Shown in pieces: positions 1 to 10,137 of a stretch of DNA of 64,000 bases. Every line of letters starts with the position of its first letter. Within the stretch, counting starts at the first letter, position 1. Below the pieces are notes generated by a model that saw only the letters and a list, made by a program, of their open reading frames with translations, did not search any database and was not told where the DNA came from. The DNA is taken from the NCBI RefSeq assembly GCF_000003815.2, contig NC_049992.1, positions 2,869,445 to 2,933,444 of the forward strand, read 5' to 3'. The position numbers and the translations under genes are program-made. Source of the DNA: Branchiostoma floridae. Taxonomy: Eukaryota > Chordata > Leptocardii > Amphioxiformes > Branchiostomatidae.

Positions 1-116
1 AATTCGTTTCGTTTTGTTATAGTTCGTTATATTTCGTTCCGTTTCGTTAACTTTCCGTTTCGTTTTGTAACAGTTTATTCCGTTTCGTTATATTTCGTTT
101 TGTTATAGACCGTTAT
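1..116. repeat. T-rich satellite array (edge)
   Basis: Degenerate short-period satellite made of words such as TTCGTTTCGTT, GTTATAG and TTCGTTAT. It is the reverse complement of the A-rich arrays at about 1906-2740 and 2845-2985. It runs off the left edge, so its true length is unknown. Confidence 0.85.
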
Positions 117-725
117 ATTGACAGCACACAGTCAAGCAAACATTAAGCTAGTACTAAACACAATACACACAAATACGCCAGGTTCGGTAACTAATACTGG
201 TGAAACCGTAATCAACACTATGTCACACTCAATAAGAAAGAAAACGCAACGCAGCATGAAAAACATAAGTATGTCACGGAGTATGTACATGCTACCTACG
301 GTATTACTTGCCAAGTTAGAAATCGCAAATGGATTTTGTGTGACACTCACAACACATCGTAAATCCGGACTTCAAGGTCTGAACTTTGCAAACACGTTAG
401 CTAAGCGGACAACTGTGTTGGAGGCGATGTGCAGTGGCTCCATGGCGACGATGTCATGAATACAGAACATTGAAGGCTAGAGTATATCACATGTTCATTC
501 TATGAAAGATATAGCTATTTGTTATCTCATCGATCTTTTCCGAATTCATTATAATCGTACAGTATAATTTCAGAGAGGAGAGAAAAAGTACGTAACACAA
601 CAAAACTCTCCAGTCCTCCTCCACATCCAACCCACTGACCAGGTAAGGCTATGTTGATTTGATTATATAGATGACATTTTCTTGGAATCCCAAAACTGAT
701 GCAAACGTCCGAATAAAAAAGTTTA
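117..725. other. No gene seen
   Basis: Between the satellite and the LINE remnant I see only short, composition-driven reading frames without recognisable motifs. Confidence 0.5.
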
Positions 726-1180
726 ATGCTAGCCAATGCATATAAAACTGTTTCAATCTTCAGTAAACTTACATCTAAGCTCCTTGTAAAAATCATATAC
801 TTGTACAAATCTTGTATCCGTCCCCTACTCGAATATGGCAGCGTAGTTTGGCACGGTCGCACTTCTTTAGACTCTCCACTCATCGAACGTATACAATATG
901 AATACTCTTTAACTACAGTTGATGTCATCAGGTATCAGGGCGCCTTCGTACTCTTCTCTCCTTGCCGTACTTGGATTGGAAAAGCTATCTGACCGCCACC
1001 ATATTACTAGTAGTCAATTTTCTATAACATCATTCATGGTCAAACTGGACAAAATATAAATTAAGAGATCTAATACCAAGTATCAGAATGCACTTCCTTT
1101 GATCTTTGTAATAAACATAACCTTCAGTTGTTAGGATGTATCACAACTTGGCAGATGGGTCATTCCTGGTAAGTCTTCCA
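726..1180 (+). mobile_element. Non-LTR retrotransposon (LINE) reverse-transcriptase remnant
   Basis: The frame from 726 encodes a peptide containing LYKSCIRPLLEYGSVVWHG. This is the typical C-terminal segment of non-LTR reverse transcriptases (LYKSxIRPxLEYxSxVWxP), followed by the usual xxIERIQ stretch. After a frame change near 945, a LAVLGLEKLSDRR-like segment continues the same LINE pattern. The coding capacity is broken and only the C-terminal part is present, so this is a dead fragment. The family (CR1, L2 or Jockey-like) cannot be set by eye. Confidence 0.65.
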
Positions 1181-1905
1181 CATTTTAAGAAAACAGTAAT
1201 AAAATCTGTATGTGCGTCTTCTCGCTCGTATTCGTCTCGTTACTTTAAGTTCAAACTTACTCTCGCAACCTAGTTACCAGTCTGTTGATGGCAATACCAA
1301 AATAGGCTGCAAGCTTGAGTATGGTATGCCGTCATCTTGTTGTGTATCTAAATGTTGTAACAACAACAAAACAACTTTATTATATATACGCACAATGTTA
1401 TACGTCAGACGATAAATATACACAAGCACATACACAGAATAACGACAAAAATAAAACGATTTTCAAAACCGAATCCCATGTGCTTCTCTTATAATTATTC
1501 CGTCGTAATCATACATCCATAATTTCGGATGAGACAAACTACCAACGAAAACCACACACGTCGTCTGAACAAGGTAAGTAACAGTTTGCACTTTAAGAAA
1601 GATTGGAATTACTAAACATAGACGGCGATCATGGTGCGGACCACTAGTAAATCATTACTGCCTTACTATAATTACCAGTTCTCGAGTTCGTCAATTGATT
1701 CAATTCACAAGTTCGACAATTACAATATAAAGTATAACTACAGATAGACTATGCAATATACAGGTATATTTGCTAACAACCTTGACATTTCACATAACTC
1801 ATGTTGTTCGTATTTGCACAGGGACTCCAGAAATATTTCGACTAGCCTCAACAGACATCACGACAACATATAGTAAAACAATTTTGACAAGAACAATGAA
1901 AAGTT
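1181..1905. other. AT-rich spacer, no gene seen
   Basis: Sequence between the LINE remnant and the A-rich satellite. I see no splice-consistent exon, RNA gene or clear inverted repeat. Confidence 0.45.
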
Positions 1906-2740
1906 TGAAACGGAAACGAGATGGAACTAAATATAACGAACTATAACAAAACATAACGAGATATAACGAAATGGAACAAACTGTTACAAAACGGAACGAA
2001 ATGTCACGAAACGCAACGAAATATAACGAACTATAACGAACTATAACAAGACGGAACTAAAGAAAATGAACTATAACGAAACGGAACGAAATATAACGAA
2101 CAATAACAAAACGGAACGAAAGAAAATGAACTATAACGAAAGGGAACGAAACGGAACGAAATGTAACGAACTATAACGAAACGGAACGAAATGTAACGAA
2201 ACGGAACAAACTATTACAAAACGGAACGAAATGTAACGCAACGGAATGAAATATAACGAACTATAGCAAAACGGAACAAAAGAAAACAAAATGTAACGAA
2301 ACGGAGCTAAACATAACGAACTGTAACAAACTGTTACAAAACGGAATGAAAGAAAACGAACTGTAACGAAACGGAATGAAATATAACGAACCATGAGAAA
2401 ACAAAACGAAAGAAAACTAACTGTAACGAAATGTAACGAAACGCAACAAACTGTTACAAAACGGAACGAACCGTAACGAAACGAAACGGAACGAAATACA
2501 ACGAACTATAACAAAACGGAACGAACTGTAACGAAGCGTAACGAAAGATAACGAAAGGTAACCAAATTCAACGACATGAATGAAATGAGACAAAACGGTA
2601 CGAAAATGAACGAAACAGAACGCAAAATTAATAAAACTTGAACAGAATGGAATAGAGCGAAGCGGAACCAAACGGAACTAAAAGGAAATAATTGGAACGA
2701 AGCGGAACGATAATTTGATGGAAACGAAATGGAACGGCCT
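1906..2740. repeat. A-rich satellite (AACGAAACGGAACGAA type)
   Basis: About 830 bp of degenerate 5-mer-based satellite (words ATAACGAACTATAACGAA, ACGGAACGAAA). The long reading frames on the minus strand here are only the repeat translated (RF/VS/LS-rich), not genes. It is opposite in orientation to the array at 1-116. Confidence 0.9.
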
Positions 2741-2844
2741 AATTATAAAACGTAGACGCCCAGGACGTCAGAAGACCAGCTACCATTTAGCAGCTTTCAT
2801 TTTGATAAAACTTATACGTTATGGGTTGGATCAAAGGAACTGTA

Positions 2845-2985
2845 ACGTTAACGCAACGGAATGAAATATAACGAACTATAACACAACGGAACGAAAGAAA
2901 ACAAAATGTAACGAAACGGGGCTAAACATAACGAACTGTAACAAACTGTTACAAAACGGAACGAAAGAAAACGAACGTTAGCCTA
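2845..2985. repeat. Second A-rich satellite block
   Basis: Same satellite and orientation as 1906-2740. It is separated from that array by about 100 bp of unique sequence (2741-2844). Confidence 0.85.
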
Positions 2986-4081
2986 TAGCATAATTTTACA
3001 AGTAATATCCTGCAAAAGAAATGAAAATAGTTTGGAAAAAAAATCATGCGACCTCATTTTACCTAAGGGGGTTAAAAATCAACAACTGAACAAGGCAGAC
3101 AAACGTAGTAAACGCCTAGCTCATCCGACTAACTTACAGTTTGTTTATTAGGATAACCAGGCTGTAACGCATCTGATGACTTCTATTGACCTTTCCTCTG
3201 GACGTCGACCAAAATACGACTGTATACGTCTGATTACCGACCTCGTCGTATATTAGTCAACACACAGTCGTATTTTATCGATGGGGCTCAAGGGATTCGG
3301 CCTCACAGTCGTGTTTTGGTGGGCACGATAGTCGTGAAACGGTCAACAGAGATATACGACTCAAGTCTGACTCAATTACGATCCAAACCTAACGCATTTA
3401 CACCCGCTCGAGCACTGTGGTTATGGTTCAGTAAATCTGACTTCTGCAAACAGAATGTTAACACAAGAAAATCAAAAACTTTTCCGTTCTTTGCCCAAAC
3501 CAGATTGATGATTTAAAAGGCAAATGTTTCTTCCCAATAGCTTCCCAAAAGTTGTTAGACAGTAGCAGTTGTCACGTTGTTGTTGTTTTGTTAAAAATAT
3601 GTCCCAGATAAACAATGTTTGGTTACCCGGTGTAGGTTACACTCTGACAATATCAATGTCCCAAATCTATTAGTATGACATTTGGATTTTCATATTACGT
3701 CTATGATTTTTCATACTAGTAAGTGTCCAGTAAATTTTTGTTGCAATAAATTAACCAAAAACAGAGTCTGACATATTTCCTTGTTCTACCATGTATTTCA
3801 CATAGTGTTCTAGAATGTTTGGATTGAATTGTTTCTCTCTTTATTTCATAAAGCATATTAAACATTTTTTACACTGACTGATCTGTCACATGCAAGCTCT
3901 GCGTATCAAACTTCATTTAATTAGCTTTCTACAATTTAAAACTCCATAACATAATCTTATAGTTCAATAGTCCTAGCATGGATGGCAATGCCTTTTTAGC
4001 TTTAGTACGCTCTTCCGGTAACCAAGAGAGCTAAAAAAGGCTGCCAATTGCAGGCTATAATAGTCTATCTTTAGTAACAAT
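2986..4081. other. Spacer upstream of CFAP107 exons
   Basis: No convincing exon. I looked here for the missing N-terminal exon of the CFAP107 orthologue (which should end shortly before the FEKGRY segment) and found none that I could support. It may lie here in diverged form or left of the window. Confidence 0.4.
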
Positions 4082-4334
4082 CCTGAATTTTTCTTGTTTC
4101 CTTTTCGACAGTTTGAGAAGGGACATTACCGACACACCAGCACACACAGGCTGGACTTCAGGGTTGGTTAGGTAGTTAGTTAGTAAGTTATGGCTAGTTA
4201 TTGACAGCTGTTTGACTTGTTTTCCCCACAGTTTGAGAAAGGACGTTACCGGCACACCAGCACACACAGACTGGACTTCAGAGTTAGTAAGTTATGATTA
4301 GTTATTGACAGCTGTTTGTCTGCCCTCCCCACAG
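4082..4334 (+). repeat. Tandem duplication of a CFAP107 splice acceptor and exon start
   Basis: Two partial copies of the 3' splice site plus the first ~50 bp of the exon that begins at 4335. Copy starts are at 4112 and 4232, so the spacings are about 120 and 103 bp. Both copies keep AG|TTTGAGAA(G/A)GG and the downstream CACACCAGCACACACAG core, then diverge into AT-rich intron before the rest of the exon. Neither copy has a usable donor or an open frame across its whole length. Confidence 0.85.
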
Positions 4335-7300
4335 TTTGAGAAGGGCCGTTACCGACACACCAGCACACACAGACTGGACTTCAGGGACTGGAAGGGACAC
4401 AAACCTGACATCACCATCCGGAGGGCAGCACTACAGAGGAACGAGGTAAGAAGATTTAAAAAAAGCCACCTGAAATAAGCTGTACACAGATGTTGGTCTG
4501 CTTTTGATTGCTTTGTATAACTCAGTTTTAGCTTTAACATCAGGTTTTTCCAAAAGTTTATTTATGCTGTATATAATGTTACTACTGGAAAAAGTAAACA
4601 TACTGCTTAACAAATGATCAAAACCCTCAGCCGAAACCAATGAGCTTTTTTTTTCAATCAAAGTAATACTTGCCAAAACCAAGGCCAAAACCTTGCATTT
4701 TTGTCTCAAAATACTGAGATGAAAGATGATAATGGTACACACTGCAGTCAAGAAAATATATCAAAGGCTGTTCAATATTGTTCCTCACCCTAGTTCTAGA
4801 ATGATAGTAGCAATATAGCCATATATTATAGGTGAACATTTTTAGGGCAGGAATAAAAAAAAACACAGTATGAATAATAAATGCCTGAAACCATAAAAGT
4901 TGACCCAGAAGTGTCACACCAAACCGATGATGCTCATTATTGTATTACCACCTGTTCTATTGTGTCAGCATGAATAATTAATTGTGTGCCACCTGTTGAA
5001 CAGAGACAGGTGATCCTCCTTTACAGTACAGCATGGCACATGTAACTTCAGTTGATGTATGTGGTATTCTGTGATTTAAATGGTGGTGAGAAATACTCTC
5101 CAAGCAGAGTTTAGCTAGGGCTGTTTTTACGGGGTTTTATGGGTCAGGCAGACATGAAGAAATGGGGAAAGTAAAATATAATAAGCCCAACAAAAATGCC
5201 TAAAAACACATTAAAAAACAACAGCTGAAGCCAAAACACTGCTTGGAGAGTAGGTTAGAAATCCTACTATTACATAGTAGTTCCATACTTGTCTTGCCAC
5301 TTAATGTCAGTGACTTCCAAGGACAAGGTGTACACTTCAGTTTGAGCCATGTCATACTTGTATACCTCAAGCACTTTATAGAAGCAACGTACTTAATGGA
5401 ACATCTTTCATCCAGCTCTTTTACAGTAATGTTACATTGTATTACTGGCATTCTTGAAACTTGTAAAGAAATTAACTCATATAACGTTACTATTACACGG
5501 TAACAATGCAGAAGTGAGAAACCTGATCGTTTTATGGTGAACAGGCGAAAAACCTGAAACCTTTGCACTGGGGAGACAACGAAAAGTTGAACCAGATTCA
5601 TTTACATGATTGGTGGAATCAGATTCTGCGCTGAATTTTTCCAGCATGTTTGGACAGTGTAAAGGAGCTGCCGGGTTTGAAAAGACTTATTTTCCAATGA
5701 CCCGCTAGGGTTAACCAGTCTGTATGTTTGACTGGCAGGTTTGTTTACGTTACCTCACCTGACCCCAGTGGTTTTATGCACTGCTGTAAAATACAGGATC
5801 CTTTTCTGTATCTGGTGTTGGGTAACCACACTGGGACAGTCCGGGTTGTGAAACCTCTACTCTTTTTAGTAGGTTTTTTTGGTTGCTGCCAAAAAGAATT
5901 ATAATATGATGATTTCCTTAACAACAAAAGGCTGAAGTCTAACTAGTACCAAAGTGAGCTGGAGAGATACTTGACTGTCTGAATGTCTGCCAATAAGAGG
6001 GTAGAAAATGAAGAACCAAAAGGTATCCAATTTTTGCCCTTAAAAGACAGAAAGAAAGAGACAAAAAAAGAAACAAAGGAAATAAGACTTTGACTTAATT
6101 TGGATTCCAACACTCAGGTACAATACAGTGTCTACACTAGGAATCTATGTAGCTGGTAACATGATGACTTTAATACAGTACTTTATGTCTATATCCTACA
6201 GGGCCTCCCCAAGTCACTAGTGTTTGACCACCACGGCAAGCACTACTCCAACAACATGATCTCCTGGTATGACCAGCAGTTCAACAAGCGAGAGCTGGAC
6301 GAGGGAACACTCCCTAAGCTCCGGACCTGGGACGGACACAGACTCGCCTGGGCACCCGAGAAGTCTGACTACCCGCTACAAGGTAGCGTGATTATTCCTT
6401 GTTACTTCAAGACTTTTGCACAATTATCCTCAAAATTATAATATTGAGGGACAGGCATTCGATTGTCAGATTAGAAGGACAAACTTTTGAATCATACAAA
6501 CCTTAAGGTTCATTTAGTACCAGTTAAAATAAAGGATCATCGACAAATTCAGTATAACAGTATAAAAAAGTGTACAACTCATCTGCAGGAACTAGGGGCT
6601 CCATAGAACCCTGAACAGTGAGCATTAAATGCACTACAATGTTGCTTATTGAAAAAGTAGCTTAGCTACGTTTTTATGTTTCACAATTCAGATAGGGATG
6701 ATCCTCCTCCCTCCTATTGTGATGACTTGTACTTTTAGTTCTAATTTTACTTTAAGTTAGAAAAAGTAGAAGTCATCACAATAGATTGGCAAAAAAATCT
6801 GCGCCACTTTAGGGCATGTAGCTTGTAGCATAAAAGCAAATGAATAATGATGACATGTCTTTTACTTGTACTTTTGCAATATTGATAACTTTTCTTTTCC
6901 ACCCTTCAGGCAGCTCCACAAACTGGGGCCTGTACCCGAAGCTTCAGGAGAAGTGGCGGAAACAGAACGAGACGCTGTCGGGCGAGTACAACACCATCTA
7001 CAGCTCCTCCTGGGTGCAGCATCCCAAGGAGGCCATGACCTTCCGCAAATACGCCACGCCCAAACCCATCTCCAGTCATCTGCACCAACCTAACAAGGTG
7101 AGAGCTAAAGTAGCATATCAGTAGTCACCAGTAGCATTTCAGTAACAAGTACTGTATAGGGAACCTTATAATAGTAACTGTCAAACCCATCTCCAGCCAC
7201 CTGCACCAGCCTAACAAGGTGAGAGCTTATAGTACTATATATCAGTAACCACTAGTAGTAATCTTATGATTGTACTGCCCAAACCCATCTCCAGCCACCT

Positions 7301-8300
7301 GCACCAGCCCAACAAGGTGAGAGCTTATACTTATAGTACTATACATCAGTAACCACTAGTAGAAATCTTATGATTTTACTGCCCAAACCCATCTCCAGCC
7401 ACCTGCACCAGCCCAACAAGGTGAGAGCTGTAGTAGCATATCAGTAATCACCAGTAGCATTTCAGTAACAAGTTCTAATACGAAATCTTTTAATAAAGTT
7501 AAATGTCAAACCCATCTCCAGCCACCTGCACCAGCCAAATAAGGTGAGACATTCGACCTGACAGTAAGACAGTTAACATATCTGTAGTAATCACCAGTAG
7601 CATTTCAGTAACAAGTACTCATAGGAAACCTTAAGTATTGGTCAAACCCATCTCCAGTCACCTGTACCAGCCTGCTGTTTAAAGGCCTAAGAAAGAAAAA
7701 TCGGTTTGTGGTCCTGAAGCATAAAGTTGGCAGGCAGGGTTTCTCTTTTTTCTGTAATTTCTTGCTCTTATACAAATATTTTAGACTTCAGCCAAAATTG
7801 AAATGTATCACGACACTGGTATTTTCAAATTTAAATCATTTTCACAAACATGTTTTTCCTTGGCCCAAGATCAGGCACTCATCAAATTGTCATGTGTTGG
7901 TTCTCATCTACCGATCTGAATAGATCAATTAACAGCAGCATCCTATTTAGTTTGGGAACCATCTGTCTTTTAGTCATTAGTTTATTTTTCTGTCTCTTTT
8001 TCAGCTTTTTTTAGAATAATGTATAGCCATATTATGTGACCCATGTAATGTACTGCACAATTAATAGCAGAGTATCACAGACTAAATTTACTAAATAAAT
8101 TTGATCTTTGTGTTTTCATTTAGGTGAACAAGGACCTGACTCTACGCAGTGTATCGTTGTTACGGAACGGCGCCGCGCCGCCAGAGTCTGCCGCCATGAC
8201 GGGCTACATCAAACCGATGCCACAGAGCGCGGGGTCACAGTTCGCGGTCGGATCAGCGATGGGGGACGCGAAAATGGAGCGGATTGCGACAGTAGCATAA
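4335..8300 (+). CDS. CFAP107: CFAP107 orthologue, axonemal microtubule inner protein (5' exon missing)
   Basis: Four exons join in frame: 4335-4445, 6202-6382, 6910-7097 and 8124-8300 (stop TAA). They give 218 residues without the N-terminus. Donors and acceptors are GT-AG and the phases fit (0, 1, 0). The match to vertebrate CFAP107 (C1orf158) is clear in the centre: LRTWDGHRLAWAPEKSDYPL followed by STNWGLYPKL corresponds to the family's LRTWNGxxLxWxPEKSDFPL and TNYGLYxxL. The family binds inside the A-tubule of ciliary doublet microtubules, so a structural role in motile cilia is expected. A polyadenylation signal AATAAA lies at about 8312. The first coding exon was not identified. Oddities are the duplicated acceptor upstream of 4335 and the duplicated donor region after 7097. 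Confidence 0.85.
6713..6784. repeat. Short hairpin element in CFAP107 intron
   Basis: Arms CTATTGTGATGACTT and AAGTCATCACAATAG form a 72-bp inverted repeat with further imperfect pairing inside. The size fits a tiny foldback MITE. No target duplication was confirmed. Confidence 0.6.
7098..7690 (+). repeat. Tandem copies of a CFAP107 exon-3 end and donor site
   Basis: The exon end at about 7059-7097 with its gtgagagc donor recurs in the intron at roughly 7179-7225, 7277-7324, 7380-7428 and 7505-7550, and, without the donor, at 7639-7680. Each copy begins with AAACCCATCTCCAG and holds CACCTGCACCAGCC; the first four end in AAGGTGAGA. The spacing is about 100-130 bp. Several copies therefore keep a functional-looking donor, and an AG just upstream could act as an acceptor for a ~22-nt microexon. 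Confidence 0.85.
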
Positions 8301-8319
8301 ACAACTGTATTTAATAAAC

Positions 8320-9300
8320 CACAGACTGTAAAAGTGTATAATCTTTTTATACATTAGAAAACCACAGAAACCTCAGGCAGGTTTTAGCTTCCTCAACTTG
8401 AATGATATTTACTGATTAAAAACTGTTCAGTGTGAGGTATTATCAATGTAAACAGGAAATCTTAAATGCATATTGCTCACTTTTGTTGCACTTTATGTGT
8501 ATTAGATTTACAACACAGCACGTTTTGTTTCCAATGTGAATCAACCTCTAAGTTTACAGCCCCATTATAGAAATGGCATCACCCTGATGTTGATAGAGTT
8601 AATTTTGTTATACAGTGTAGTTCTACAAAAAGTGTGTATGTATATATAATGTCACACTGTCAGTGTGGGTGGGGTGGGGGTGTTCTATGCCAAAAGAGAT
8701 TAAGCAAAAGCTGCTATTTGACCAAGAACTTATCTTTTATTACTACAGTATTCAAAGTTTTCTGAAAAACCTTAAAGTTTATGGGCCCAGAAAGTAATGG
8801 GCAAAGTTATATATATAGCCAGAAAGATAAAGTGTAGCCGAGATAAGGTAAATGTAGACCTTTTATAACAGAGTTACTTACCACTACATTGTAGGTATCA
8901 TCTACAACTTTCTTCTAACTTTCATGCAACCTGGTGGCACCAAATTGTACTGGCAGCCATGACGGGAAAAAATTCCAGCTTATTTTAATTGAATTTGCAT
9001 CTCTCTTGTTTTACACGTCCAGATGATAAATAAAAGGTTTAACCATTTGGTCGAACCTTGAAAGTTTTGATTGATGCTTTTGCTGCTAATGTTTGTACTA
9101 CTGTAAGTGTTGTTTGTGCTTTACTTTGGAAGGTTAAACTTTGTGTAAAAAAAGTTAGGTCAATGAACATGTACTTTATTATTTGTATTCAAGAAACACA
9201 ACACAATAAAAGAATTCAATGCCTAACTTCAGTTGGTATTTCTTGTGTCTGTTATTCTAGGCACTAAAACATATCCCTGGGACCTCTCAGGGTTTATGTT
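8320..9300. other. Intergenic, no gene seen
   Basis: AT-rich sequence downstream of CFAP107 and of the convergent NUDT8 3' end. I see no coding motif. Confidence 0.45.
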
Positions 9301-10137
9301 TTATAAGAAAATGTCCCTACCAGATCCATAATGTACATATGCTGATTAAATTATGCTTAAAGCAGCCATTCACAGTCTCAAAAGCAGAGTTTGTGTCATA
9401 GTCATACAGACGACACATATATGCAAGACAGTGAACATCATAGGCATTGTCCCAACAAATGAAATCTGGGTTTGACAGCTTTATTTTGAAACCGAACATA
9501 GATATAACGCTAGTTCTCCTTTATCTGCGAGGTAACATACAACTGTATATCCGTTATTCTTAAAGACAGCGTAATAAGTAGAAAGATAGTGGTTTCCAAA
9601 ATTGCAATAGTTTCAACATCATACTCTAATATTCTAGCATTTTGAAACCTTCATATATCAACTTGATACCCCGGTTCTAAATGCAACAGATATAGGTTAC
9701 CCCGCAGATAAAGGTGAACTAACGTTACCGTTACGAAGCTGACGTCACCGGCGCTGCCTCCAGCTGGACCTGAGCACGGTTCTGTACCAGTCCGCTGCCA
9801 TGGCAACCAGACGTCACCGGCGCTGCCTCCAGCTGGACCTGAGCACTGTTCTGTACCAGTCTGTTGCCATGGCAACCAGCACCTGGTCCAGCATGATGGT
9901 AAAGAGAGACTCTCCTCAAACACCGGACCTCAGACTTTACGTTCCAACCAAGAAATTGCCCCTACCAGATCCATAATGTACATATGCTGGCATGATTAAA
10001 CTGTGCCTAAAGCAGCCAGTTATATTGCAGCCACTGAAAGCAGAGTTTGTGTCACACAGACTACATGATGGAAGACAGTGAACATCAGGCATTGTCCCAA
10101 CATATGAAAGCTATGAAATGACAGCTTTATTTTAAAA
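9300..10137 (-). repeat. Segmental duplication of the NUDT8 3' end
   Basis: The block at about 9955-10250 (start CCCTACCAGATCCATAATG, then the AATAAA context and the end of NUDT8 exon 4) has a partial copy from about 9314 to 9500. Pieces encoding the exon-4 C-terminus (TGGTACAGAACCGTGCTC-type on the minus strand) are repeated twice more at 9740-9890. The copies are short, out of context and not preceded by the other exons, so they are exon fragments rather than a second gene. Confidence 0.75.
9504..9727. mobile_element. Short-TIR element (family 1, copy 1)
   Basis: Terminal inverted repeats of about 30 bp: left starts ATAACGCTAGTTCTCCTTTA, right ends AAAGGTGAACTAACGTTA. The same ends flank the region 26056-27148, so this is a dispersed family. 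It encodes nothing and is a MITE-like element. Confidence 0.75.

Noticed and set aside
118..459. 113-residue plus-strand frame near the left edge
   Set aside because: Composition-driven, overlaps an opposite frame, no motif.
2131..2671. Minus-strand frames rich in RFVTVRFLSF
   Set aside because: Pure translation of the satellite repeat; no codon-like constraint or motif.
3316..3516. Candidate first exon of CFAP107
   Set aside because: The peptide does not resemble the family N-terminus and no suitable donor joins it to the exon at 4335.
9731..9923. Small minus-strand frames resembling the NUDT8 C-terminus as an extra gene
   Set aside because: Only fragments of exon 4 without the nudix exons; they are local duplications.
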